Positions 35,160 through 43,050 of a stretch of DNA of 64,000 nt are shown piece by piece. The notes under the pieces are model-generated. The model had not been told where the DNA came from. It saw nothing but the letters and a program-made list of their open reading frames with translations, and searched no databases. This DNA is from Natronosalvus rutilus. Its GTDB lineage: Archaea > Halobacteriota > Halobacteria > Halobacteriales > Natrialbaceae. The stretch spans positions 434,001 through 498,000 of the forward strand of contig NZ_CP100355.1 of NCBI RefSeq assembly GCF_024204665.1, given 5' to 3'. A program made the translations under genes and the position numbers. Each line of letters begins with the position of its first letter. Positions within the stretch are counted from its first letter, which is position 1.

Positions 35160-36194
35160 ATGACTGATACGAGAGATATCGTGCTCTTTCTCGGGCTCGC
35201 GCTCGTCTGGGGCACCTCGTTCGCGGCGATCGAGATCGGCCTGGCGACCGTGCCTCCGATCCTCTTCGCCGCGTTTCGATTCGACGTCGCGACACTCCTC
35301 TTCGTCGCCGCCGTCGCCCTCACCGGTGCGTCCTGGCGGCCGAGCGTTCGAGCCGACTGGCTCCTGATCGCCGTCGGCGGCGGCCTCCTCGTCGGCGCCC
35401 ACTTCGCGCTGCTCTTTCTCGGCCAGTCGATGGTCTCGAGCAGCGTCGCGGCGGTCGTCCTCAGCCTGACGCCCATCGTGACGCCGCCGCTGGCGCTCGC
35501 CTTGCTCCCCCGTGAGCAGATTCGCCCACAGGCCGTCGTCGGGTTGTTGCTGGGACTGGTCGGCGTCAGCACGATCGCCCTCGAGGGCGGTTCGTTCGGC
35601 GGCCAGGCCCTCGGTGTCGGCCTGTTGTTCGTCTCCGCCGTCGTCTTCGCCCTGGGTTCGGTGCTGACCGAACGTACCCGGGGAACGCTGCCGATCGTCT
35701 CCCAGCAGGCCTGGGCGATGGGCCTCGGCGCACTCGTCCTGCACACCCTCAGCGGCCTCCACCCCGCCGAGACCCTGGTCGGCCTCGAGGTGACGACCGA
35801 CGCGGTGCTCGCCCTGGCGTACCTCGCCGTCGTCGCCACCGGCGGCGGGTTCTTCGTCTACTTCGTCCTCCTCGAGCGCATCGGGGCGACGGAGCTCAGT
35901 CTCGTCAACTACGCCGTGCCGGTCGTCGCAGCGGCCGTCGGCTGGGCGGCGCTGGGCGAGTCGCTCACCGTCGGGACGGTCGCGGGGTTCACGCTGATCA
36001 TCGTCGGCTTCGCGCTGTGTAAACTCGGCGCCCTCTGGCAGACGGCCGCGCCCGCGATCGGCTACGGTCCCTACCGTCCGAGCGACACCGACGGCGTCGT
36101 CGTCGGAGGGAACGTCTACCTCGTGGACGAAGGCCAGGACCGAACCCCCGAATCGACGCGGGCGACTCGAGGCGACGCCGTCGCTGCGGACTAG
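35160..36194 (+). CDS. EamA/DMT-family transporter
   Basis: 344 residues with ten helices in two EamA repeats. First repeat: LVWGTSFAAIEIGLATVPP near the start; second: TGGGFFVYFVLLERIGATEL. After helix 10 follows a ~60-residue hydrophilic tail. DMT carriers export or import metabolites such as amino acids; substrate unknown. Intergenic DNA upstream (34891-35159) shows nothing else of note. Confidence 0.85.
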   Translation: MTDTRDIVLFLGLALVWGTSFAAIEIGLATVPPILFAAFRFDVATLLFVAAVALTGASWRPSVRADWLLIAVGGGLLVGAHFALLFLGQSMVSSSVAAVVLSLTPIVTPPLALALLPREQIRPQAVVGLLLGLVGVSTIALEGGSFGGQALGVGLLFVSAVVFALGSVLTERTRGTLPIVSQQAWAMGLGALVLHTLSGLHPAETLVGLEVTTDAVLALAYLAVVATGGGFFVYFVLLERIGATELSLVNYAVPVVAAAVGWAALGESLTVGTVAGFTLIIVGFALCKLGALWQTAAPAIGYGPYRPSDTDGVVVGGNVYLVDEGQDRTPESTRATRGDAVAAD

Positions 36195-36311
36195 CAACCG
36201 ACACGCGGCTCGAGTACCTTGTCGCGACCGTCACACCTGGTCGGCCACCCGTTGTGGAATTGTGCCATTCACAAGGACCATAGCCTCACGTGACCCAGTA
36301 CCGCCTATCAG

Positions 36312-37433
36312 GTGAGCCCCGTGACCGAGAAACGCGAATACAGAGACGACTACCCCGACAAGACGCTGTACATTCCGGGTCCGACCGAAGTGCGCGAGGA
36401 CGTCATCGAGGCGATGTGCGAGCCGATGTTCGGCCACCGGATGGACCGCATGACCGACCTCTACACGACCATCGTCGAGGACACGAAGGACTTCCTCGGC
36501 ACCGACAACAACGTGATCGTCCTCACGGGGTCGGGAACCGAGTTCATGGAGAGTTCGATCCTCAACCTCGTCGACGAGCACGTCCTCGTCACGACCTGCG
36601 GGAGCTTCAGCGAGCGCCAGGCCAATGTCGCCGAACGCCTCGGCAAGACCGTCGACACCCTCGAGTACGAGTGGGGGCAGGCGGTGAAACCAGAGGGCGT
36701 GCGCGAGCGCCTCGAGGAGAGCGACACCGACTACGACGTCGTCACCTGCGTAATGAACGAGAGTTCGACCGGCGTCCGCAATCCCGTAGAGGAAATCGGC
36801 GACGTCGTCGCCGAGTACCCTGACACCTACTTCGTCGTCGACGCCGTCTCCGCGCTGGGAGGCGATTACGTCGACATCGACGCCCACGGCATCGACGTCA
36901 TCTTCACCTCGGTCCAGAAGGCGTTCGCCATGCCGCCCGGACTCGCCGTCTGCGTCGTCAGCGAGGACGCCTACGAGCGCGAACTCGAGAGCGATTCCGC
37001 GTCCTGGTACGGCGGCTTCCAGCGAACTATCGACTACTACGACCGGAAGGGCCAGACCCACTCGACGCCTGCCATCCCGGTCATGCTCGCGTACCGAACA
37101 CAGATGAAACACATGCTCGAGGAGGGTCACGACGCACGCAACGAGCGCCACCGGGAAATGGCCGAGTACACCCAGGAGTGGGCCCGCGAGCACTTCGACA
37201 TGTTCCCCGAAGAGGGCTACGAGTCCCAGACGGTGAGCTGCATCGAGAACACCCGGGACATCGACGTCGCCGGTACCATCGAGGCCGTCTCTGAGGAGTG
37301 CGACATGGTCTTCTCGAACGGCTACGGCTCGGCACTGGGCGAGAAGACGTTCCGCATCGGTCACATGGGCGAACACGATCTCGAGTCCATCGAAGCGTTG
37401 ACCGACGCAATCGAGGACGTCGCCGGGTTGTGA
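36312..37433 (+). CDS. Alanine-glyoxylate-type (class V) aminotransferase
   Basis: 373 residues from GTG 36312, or nine bases later from GTG 36321. Fold type I class V: YIPGPTEVREDVIEAM at the start, VVDAVSALGGDYVDID with PLP-contacting Asp, and FTSVQKAFAMPPG with the Schiff-base lysine. It matches archaeal alanine-glyoxylate / serine-pyruvate aminotransferases, which move amino groups between Ala or Ser and glyoxylate or pyruvate. Exact donor unknown. Confidence 0.88.
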   Translation: MSPVTEKREYRDDYPDKTLYIPGPTEVREDVIEAMCEPMFGHRMDRMTDLYTTIVEDTKDFLGTDNNVIVLTGSGTEFMESSILNLVDEHVLVTTCGSFSERQANVAERLGKTVDTLEYEWGQAVKPEGVRERLEESDTDYDVVTCVMNESSTGVRNPVEEIGDVVAEYPDTYFVVDAVSALGGDYVDIDAHGIDVIFTSVQKAFAMPPGLAVCVVSEDAYERELESDSASWYGGFQRTIDYYDRKGQTHSTPAIPVMLAYRTQMKHMLEEGHDARNERHREMAEYTQEWAREHFDMFPEEGYESQTVSCIENTRDIDVAGTIEAVSEECDMVFSNGYGSALGEKTFRIGHMGEHDLESIEALTDAIEDVAGL

Positions 37434-37487
37434 GCCGGCGGCGGGACGGACGGCCTCGCAGCCGTCGTCTTGAGTCGCCGCGGCCGA

Positions 37488-37763
37488 TTACTGCGTGTAG
37501 GAACTCTCGCCGACGGTTTCGACGTACTCGCCGCGACCGGTCGACCCCGAGTCGTCGAAATCGGTAATGCGGACGCGGACGCGCTTTTCTACGTGCCCGG
37601 GGCTGGCCCCTTCGACGTACAGCACGGTGTCACCGATGCGGGCGACGCCGGTGTTGTTCGCGTCGAATTCCGAGAGGAAGACGTCCACCTCGGTTCCTGG
37701 GGTGAGCGTTGGCCTGGTCGTTCGGAAGTGCCACCCGCTGAGGAACTTCTCGAGGACGCTCAT
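37488..37763 (-). CDS. TRAM-domain RNA-binding protein
   Basis: 91 residues from ATG 37763. The TRAM domain (about residues 30-85) has EVDVFLSEFDANNTGVARIG, VLYVEGASPGHVEKRV and RVRITDFDD, the usual five-strand OB-like pattern. TRAM proteins bind RNA, and stand-alone archaeal ones have been described as RNA chaperones. The start overlaps the nhaC stop by 4 nt (ATGA), so it is translated from the antiporter message. Confidence 0.85.
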   Translation of the reverse strand: MSVLEKFLSGWHFRTTRPTLTPGTEVDVFLSEFDANNTGVARIGDTVLYVEGASPGHVEKRVRVRITDFDDSGSTGRGEYVETVGESSYTQ

Positions 37764-39337
37764 ACGCGGGCCACCTCCTCCGATTCGCGGTCGATGACGT
37801 ACTCCCGGCCGAAACCGGTGATCGCCGCGAGGACGAACACCGCCACCAGCAGCCAGCCGTGGAAGACGAACGGGACGACGTCGATCGGATTGACGATCAG
37901 CGACTCGCCGAACCAGTCGTACGTATCCGGCAAATCCTGCATCTCGGAGTAGCCCACCAGGACCCCGCCCGACCACGGGAAGATGTAGCCGAGTGCGGCC
38001 GTCTGAGCGTCCAGTATGTTCGCGCGCCGGTAGCCATTGATGTTGAAGCGCTCGCCGACCTTCGAGATGTAGGGACCAATCGCTACCTCGGCGGCGGTGT
38101 TGATCGTGATCGTCGCGTTGATCAGCGCGGCGGATCCAACCATCGTCAGTTCGGCGTTGCGGACGTTCGTCGCGAGCGTGTCGAGCGACCAGTCGAGTAC
38201 CGCCTGGAACGCGCCGCCGCGGATCATGATCTGGGCGGCGCCGATGATGAACAGGACGAGGATCGACAGCGTGAAGAAACCGGCGGCGCCCTCGACCAGG
38301 CTGCCGGTCACGGCCGGATCGTCGCCCTGAGCGACGATCTCGACGATCGGCAGGACCGCCAGTTGGTCCACCGCCGGTGCATCGGTGGGCGCCTCGAAGT
38401 TGACGATGGCGCTCGGCGCCGTGAGCCCGAACAGGAGGTTCGAAGCTACCGCGAAGACGATCCCCCAGGAGATGGCCTCGACGATGTGTCGCCCGGCGAC
38501 CGCCGTCACGATGACGACACCCATCGAGAGCAGGTGTACGAGTCCGAGCGGAGTGCTCTCCTCGACGAAGAGCTGTCTGGCTTCGGCCCCGTTGGTGATC
38601 TCGGCGCCTGGGAGCACGGAACTGGCGACGATGTACCCGACGAACGCGATCACCGCGGCGATGATCGCGTACTTGAACCGAGACGCGACGACGCCGCCGA
38701 TGTCAGCGTCCTGCGTGACGGCGCTGACGATCGTCGTGTCGCTGACTGGTGCAAGGTTGTCGCCGAAAATTGCGCCCGACAGGATCGCACCGAACAGCAA
38801 CACCGGGTTCGCTCCCAGGAGCACCCCGGCCGGGAAGAACAGGGCGACGAACGCGATCGTCGTCCCGTAACCCGTCCCGATGCCGGTCGCGAGGAGCGCC
38901 GCCAGCACGAACGTGATCGCGGGGAACAGTGCCGCGCCGACGCCCGTGAGGTCAGCCAGCCAGACCAGCCCCTCGACGAACCCACCGGTCTGCATCGTCT
39001 CCGCGAACATCCCGGCCCAGACCCAGGCGACGATCGCCGTTACCGCGACCGGTTGGGTCATCCCCTCGAAGATGGTGTTCGCGTACCCCTTCCAGGAGCC
39101 CTTCACGAAGAACATCCCGAGAATGAGTCCCAGGAGGATCCCGAGCACGAGCCCCTCTTCGCTCGAGATGCGCAACAACGCGGTCTGGACGATCGCCCAG
39201 AGGACGAAGAACGCGATCGGAAGCGCGCTCATTCCTCGACCGCCGTAGAACGTGATCGCCGGTTCCGTATCGCTCGGGTCTACGAACTGTTCGTCGGCCA
39301 GGCCTTCCTCGTCTGGTGGATCGTCTCTACGTGACAT
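37760..39337 (-). CDS. nhaC: Na+/H+ antiporter NhaC family
   Basis: 525 residues, about 12-13 helices. Conserved features: GYGTTIAFVALFFPAG and SGAIFGDNLAPVSDTTIVSA, the signature of NhaC-type carriers, plus the C-terminal YIFPWSGGVLVGYSEM. It exports sodium in exchange for protons and is important for pH and ion balance at high salt. A TATA element AATATAATT lies at 39371-39379. Followed by the coupled TRAM gene. Confidence 0.9.
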   Translation of the reverse strand: MSRRDDPPDEEGLADEQFVDPSDTEPAITFYGGRGMSALPIAFFVLWAIVQTALLRISSEEGLVLGILLGLILGMFFVKGSWKGYANTIFEGMTQPVAVTAIVAWVWAGMFAETMQTGGFVEGLVWLADLTGVGAALFPAITFVLAALLATGIGTGYGTTIAFVALFFPAGVLLGANPVLLFGAILSGAIFGDNLAPVSDTTIVSAVTQDADIGGVVASRFKYAIIAAVIAFVGYIVASSVLPGAEITNGAEARQLFVEESTPLGLVHLLSMGVVIVTAVAGRHIVEAISWGIVFAVASNLLFGLTAPSAIVNFEAPTDAPAVDQLAVLPIVEIVAQGDDPAVTGSLVEGAAGFFTLSILVLFIIGAAQIMIRGGAFQAVLDWSLDTLATNVRNAELTMVGSAALINATITINTAAEVAIGPYISKVGERFNINGYRRANILDAQTAALGYIFPWSGGVLVGYSEMQDLPDTYDWFGESLIVNPIDVVPFVFHGWLLVAVFVLAAITGFGREYVIDRESEEVARV

Positions 39338-39804
39338 TTCATCACCGCGCGTACGTTGTTACCAATGTACAATATAATTCACGGAGTCGTCAGTCGACAT
39401 TCAACGGGACGGGAGAGCCATAGCCGCCTTGAGCACCGAACGAACCGAGGTGTCGTCTATCGGATTTCGGACGAAACCTCGGTGCAGTGGCCGAGAACAC
39501 GACTCGAGCAACGCGAGAGGCGTGTTCCCCGGGGGAAGGCAGGCATTCCACTGACGCTCACCGCGAGGGAGGCTGACGGCCGACCGAGCGGGCCGACGAC
39601 TGACCCGGAACGAACGGAGTGAGGAGAGGGGAAGGAGGAGTGTTCTCACGAGCAACGCGAGTGAGAACTCGGAAGTCGCAGTCCGTGAGCGGAGCGAACG
39701 AAATCGTCTTCCGTAGCTTTTGGCCGAGCTTTTACCGAGTGACAGCGAACCGGACGGCAGCATTGCTGCCGTCCGTGAGCTAGAACGCAGCGTAAAAGGT
39801 CGTT
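39338..39804. other. Intergenic region with strong hairpins
   Basis: 467 bp between the nhaC promoter and the eIF1A stop. It holds a TATA box for nhaC (39371-39379), an 8-bp inverted repeat GTTCTCAC/GTGAGAAC (39642-39649 and 39661-39668), the perfect 10-bp hairpin described next, and TAAAAGGTCGTTTTA (39793-39807) at the eIF1A end. Open frames are present on both strands but are not supported. Confidence 0.5.
39752..39774 (-). terminator. Perfect 10-bp hairpin downstream of eIF1A
   Basis: GGACGGCAGC, a three-base loop, then GCTGCCGTCC. On the minus strand it lies about 30 nt past the eIF1A stop, beyond an A/T-rich inverted repeat, so it may form the 3' end of the message. There is no T-run directly after the stem, so the terminator role is tentative. 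Confidence 0.35.
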
Positions 39805-40092
39805 TTACTGGATGTGGCCTTCCCGCCTGAGCTGGTCGGCGTCGGCCTTCTCGTAGCGCCAGGTGATGTCGGCCTTCTCGTCCTGCCAGTCCCAGGGGGA
39901 AACGAGGACGACGTCGTCCTCGCGGATCCAGATCCGCTTTTGCATCTTCCCCGGAATGCGGGCCGTGCGCTCCTCGCCGTCGGCACACCGCACTTTCACG
40001 CGGTTCGCCCCGAGCATGTTCGTGACGGTCGCAAAGACCTCGTCGTCGTCGGGCATTCGGAGGTTCTTGCGCCCACCCTCGTCGTCGCTCAT
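39805..40092 (-). CDS. eif1A: Translation initiation factor eIF1A
   Basis: 95 residues, S1/OB fold. Seen: [39 protein letters not shown] and the acidic N-terminus [17 protein letters not shown]. It binds the A site of the small ribosomal subunit during initiation. Highly conserved in archaea. It is preceded by the small membrane protein gene on the same strand (43-bp gap), and a GATAAAAC element on the minus strand near 40123-40130 could be its promoter. Confidence 0.95.
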   Translation of the reverse strand: MSDDEGGRKNLRMPDDDEVFATVTNMLGANRVKVRCADGEERTARIPGKMQKRIWIREDDVVLVSPWDWQDEKADITWRYEKADADQLRREGHIQ

Positions 40093-40135
40093 ATGCCGGC
40101 GTTTGCTCCCGGTACGGTTAAGGTTTTATCGTTTC

Positions 40136-40375
40136 TCACCGCCGTTCGGCCCGTACCGCGGTTCTGACGACTCGAGCCAGGCCCATCGTGATCGCGACCG
40201 AGCCGACGAGCATGAGTCCCGAAAAGAGGACGAAGCCGAGCGCTCGAGCCCCGAGTGCCGTGTACTCGAGAAAGGGTGCGGTGAAGCGGTAGCCGAAGAC
40301 GAGCACGATCACGCCGACGGCGATTCGGATGGCGGCCTGCCAGTACGCGCCGTACTCCTCGGGTGAGACCTCCAT
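40136..40375 (-). CDS. Small membrane protein, 79 aa
   Basis: Two helices: IAVGVIVLVFGYRFTAPFL and ALGFVLFSGLMLVGSVAITM, with a basic C-terminus VVRTAVRAERR that should be cytoplasmic. The N-terminal MEVSPEEYGAYWQ is acidic. Position between truA and eIF1A is shared in many haloarchaea as far as I recall. Function unknown. Confidence 0.65.
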   Translation of the reverse strand: MEVSPEEYGAYWQAAIRIAVGVIVLVFGYRFTAPFLEYTALGARALGFVLFSGLMLVGSVAITMGLARVVRTAVRAERR

Positions 40376-40443
40376 GTTCGTGTCTGTCCCTCTGGCTCGA
40401 GGTGGCGCTCACGGGTGATAACTTCCGGTGGTCGTCGACGCCG

Positions 40444-41430
40444 TTACTGTGTCGAGGGTCCGGTCTGACTCGAGTCGCCCGACGAACTCGACTCTTCCGA
40501 CCTACCCGATGCACCCGACTCTCCCAATGCACTCGACTCACCCGACGCACCTGACACACCCATCTCGAGTCCGTCCCGAAGCTGTCTCGCCACGCGAGCC
40601 CCCACTAGCTGATCTATCCGTCGGCCCTCGAGAATCTCGCGACTCCGCTGGGCGGCCTCCGCGTCGACGGCGAACTCGAGAGTCGTATTCGAGTAGTCGA
40701 CGCGCGAAAGGACCAGCGACTCCGGTGCCGCGGGGGCGATGCCCTCGTGGCCGGGGAGCGGTTCGGAGTCGAGCGCGCGGTCGATTTTCTCGAGGGGTTC
40801 CTCACCGCTCCCGACGGCGCGAGCGAGCGAGACGAGCCGGCGAACGAGTTCGCGCGCGAACCCGGGCGCGCTGACGGTGATTTCGAGGAACGGCCCGTCT
40901 CGCTGGGCCTCGAGCGTCGGCGACCGGCGGGTCCCCTCCTCGTCGGGTGTGAGGTTGTGGAAGTCGTGGGGTCCGGAGAGGGCCTCGAGGGCGGCGTGAA
41001 AGCGGTTGTCGTCGACGGATTCGGTCGTTTCGACGGTTTCGGCCGGTGCATCGAGGCCGGAGCCGGTGCCAGAACCCGCTCGAGGCGCGTACAGGTGATA
41101 GGTGTACACCCGGCGCGTGGCGTGGTGGGTCGCGTGGAAATCCGCCGACGCGTCCGCGCTGGCCCAGGCCCGTACGTCGCCCGGAAGCGCCGAGTTCAGC
41201 GCCCGCGGGGTGAGCCAGCCGGGGGCCTCGAACGCGACCGTCTGGGCGAGCGCCGAGACCCCGGCGTCCGTCCGCCCGGCCGCCGCGTACCCCGCTGGTT
41301 TGGGGTCGTCGCCGAGCACCTCGAGCTCCCGGACTGCGTCGAAGATGGCGTCCTCGACGGTCGGGACGTCGGGCTGGCGCTGGAAGCCGTAGTAGCTGGT
41401 CCCGTCGTAGGCGATCCGGTAGGCGCGCAT
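40444..41430 (-). CDS. truA: tRNA pseudouridine synthase A
   Basis: 328 residues. The N-terminus MRAYRIAYDGTSYYGFQRQP and catalytic Asp55 in AGRTDAGV are the TruA family signature. It makes pseudouridine at positions 38-40 of the anticodon stem-loop. The body ends near residue 290; the last ~38 residues are a Ser/Gly/Glu low-complexity tail (SGASGESSALGESGASG and more) that other TruA proteins lack. The haloarchaeal insertion between 125 and 145 is Thr/Glu-rich. Confidence 0.9.
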   Translation of the reverse strand: MRAYRIAYDGTSYYGFQRQPDVPTVEDAIFDAVRELEVLGDDPKPAGYAAAGRTDAGVSALAQTVAFEAPGWLTPRALNSALPGDVRAWASADASADFHATHHATRRVYTYHLYAPRAGSGTGSGLDAPAETVETTESVDDNRFHAALEALSGPHDFHNLTPDEEGTRRSPTLEAQRDGPFLEITVSAPGFARELVRRLVSLARAVGSGEEPLEKIDRALDSEPLPGHEGIAPAAPESLVLSRVDYSNTTLEFAVDAEAAQRSREILEGRRIDQLVGARVARQLRDGLEMGVSGASGESSALGESGASGRSEESSSSGDSSQTGPSTQ

Positions 41431-41537
41431 CGGTTCTCGAGCGTCGAGACGGTCCTGTGGTGGTTAGGCCCGTCGGTTCCGGTTCCAATTCCAGCACCCA
41501 GTGCCGAATCGGCCGCTCGAGCGCCAGGTGTCGACGG

Positions 41538-42248
41538 CTACTTCCAGTCGCCCGTGTTCTCGCCGTGAATTTCGCCCTTCGCCTTCCGCCTGCTCGGCCA
41601 CATTGCGAGTAACGCGATCGCGAGGTAAAACGCCCCGAGCACCCCCACGACGACGACCCCACTGGCACCCGGCAGTGCGGCCGCTTCGGTCCACTGCGTC
41701 TCCGGGGCGAAGAGCGTCACCTTCGCGATCCAGGCGAGTCCGACGATGACGAACAACAGCCCGTAGATGCGTCGTATACGGCGGGAGAGCGCCTCGAGGA
41801 GCGAGACTTTGAACGTCGGCTCGCGCAGGTCGGTGCCCAGTTCCTCGCGCCACCGCGGGTGCTCGACGCCGACCGGCTCCAGGGCGTTCGCGAAGACGTT
41901 CTCCTGGACGAACCGGACTCGAGCCCGGTACATGTCGTAGAAGCGGTAGCGTCGAACTTCGTAGGAGAGGAAGATACAGAGGACGACGAGGCCGATCAAT
42001 AGCAGGTAGGCGGGCATCTCACGGCTCGAGAACACGAGCGACAGCAGCGCCGCGATGACCGTGATCGCCCAGTTGGTCGTCTGATCGATCCGGTCCTGTG
42101 CGTTGTTGGCCTGGCTGACCTCGCCCCGGTAATAGTGCGGTAAGAGCGCGAGGAGGGAGTCGCTCTCGTCGGCGATTTCGGCGGCGATCTCCTGATCCTC
42201 CCGGTCGAGCGGGGAGTTCGCGCGATCGGCGCGATCACTGCCTCTCAT
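41538..42248 (-). CDS. DUF2270 membrane protein
   Basis: 236 residues. Family features: LLPHYYRGEVSQANNAQDRI then DQTTNWAITVIAALLSLVFS, and FLSYEVRRYRFYDMYRARVR. Four helices; hydrophilic N-terminus. Widespread in haloarchaea and some bacteria; function unknown. Independent of the neighbouring truA (107-bp gap). Confidence 0.85.
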   Translation of the reverse strand: MRGSDRADRANSPLDREDQEIAAEIADESDSLLALLPHYYRGEVSQANNAQDRIDQTTNWAITVIAALLSLVFSSREMPAYLLLIGLVVLCIFLSYEVRRYRFYDMYRARVRFVQENVFANALEPVGVEHPRWREELGTDLREPTFKVSLLEALSRRIRRIYGLLFVIVGLAWIAKVTLFAPETQWTEAAALPGASGVVVVGVLGAFYLAIALLAMWPSRRKAKGEIHGENTGDWK

Positions 42249-42332
42249 AGACGTCGTTCGATCCCCAGACGGGTAACGGGCTATTGGCCGTCGATCCGAC
42301 TATCACCTTCGACGAACGCTCACCCGGTGACA

Positions 42333-42342
42333 CCTATTTACG
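42333..42342 (+). promoter_or_regulatory. TATA box of the amphi-Trp/DUF1508 gene
   Basis: CCTATTTACG is centred 27 nt before ATG 42364 and 21 nt before ATG 42358, which favours the second ATG as leaderless start. Confidence 0.45.
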
Positions 42343-42363
42343 CAGGGTTGGTGGACGATGCGT

Positions 42364-42987
42364 ATGGACGAGGACCTCCTGACCGTGGCCGACGAGAGAT
42401 CGCTGACCGCTGTCGCGGGAACGTTGCGAGCGATCGCCGACCAGCTCGAGCGCGGTGACCGGCTTCGTCTTGAGGGAACCGATAGACAGGTAGCCGTTCC
42501 GCTTCCCGACTCGGTCGCGTTCGAGGTGGGACTGGAACTCGAGGGGGTAGACGAGAGCGAAGAGGAGGACGGAGACGAAACCGACCGTGGGAGCGAAAGC
42601 GAGGACAGCGGTGAAGCCGGGGACGAGGAGACGCACTTCGAACTCGAGATCGAACTCGAGTGGCCGGTGACCGACGCGGACGCCGCCGAGGTAGTATCGA
42701 CGGCCAAGTCGGGCGAGCAGGTGGAATCGACGGTCAAGACGGACCGGATCGACGCCGAGTGCCCCCACGAAGTGGTCGCCATCGCCTCGCCACCTGAATC
42801 ACTCGCCGAGTTCCGGTTGTTCGAGGACCGGGCCGGCGAGTGGCGCTGGCACCTCCGCCACCAGAACGGGAACATCATTGCGGACAGCGGCGAGGGATAC
42901 ACGTCGAAGCAGAGCGCCCGCAACGGCATTCGAAGCGTCGTACGGAACGCGCCGGGCGCGAGCGTGCTCGAGGAGCGCCCCGAGTAA
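42364..42987 (+). CDS. amphi-Trp / DUF1508 (YegP-like) fusion protein
   Basis: 207 residues. N-terminal amphi-Trp domain (about 1-105): LTAVAGTLRAIADQLERGD then a strand VAVPLPDSVAFEVGLELEG, with an acidic insertion (EEEDGDETDRGSESEDSGE) and IELEWP at its end. C-terminal DUF1508 repeat (about 148-200): FRLFEDRAGEWRWHLRHQN then GNIIADSGEGYTSKQSARNG and SVVRNAP. Both domains occur alone in haloarchaea; DUF1508 is linked to stress-induced bacterial YegP. Biochemical role unknown. Confidence 0.85.
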   Translation: MDEDLLTVADERSLTAVAGTLRAIADQLERGDRLRLEGTDRQVAVPLPDSVAFEVGLELEGVDESEEEDGDETDRGSESEDSGEAGDEETHFELEIELEWPVTDADAAEVVSTAKSGEQVESTVKTDRIDAECPHEVVAIASPPESLAEFRLFEDRAGEWRWHLRHQNGNIIADSGEGYTSKQSARNGIRSVVRNAPGASVLEERPE

Positions 42988-43050
42988 CCCCGGTTCGGGT
43001 GCTCAAGGACCTGCATACGCTGGCCCGATGGCCTTCCCCATCTGCGGCGC

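Noticed and set aside
39401-39988. 195-residue minus-strand frame over the eIF1A spacer
   Set aside because: Overlaps eIF1A in another phase and is rich in Arg and Ser; the spacer is more likely noncoding.
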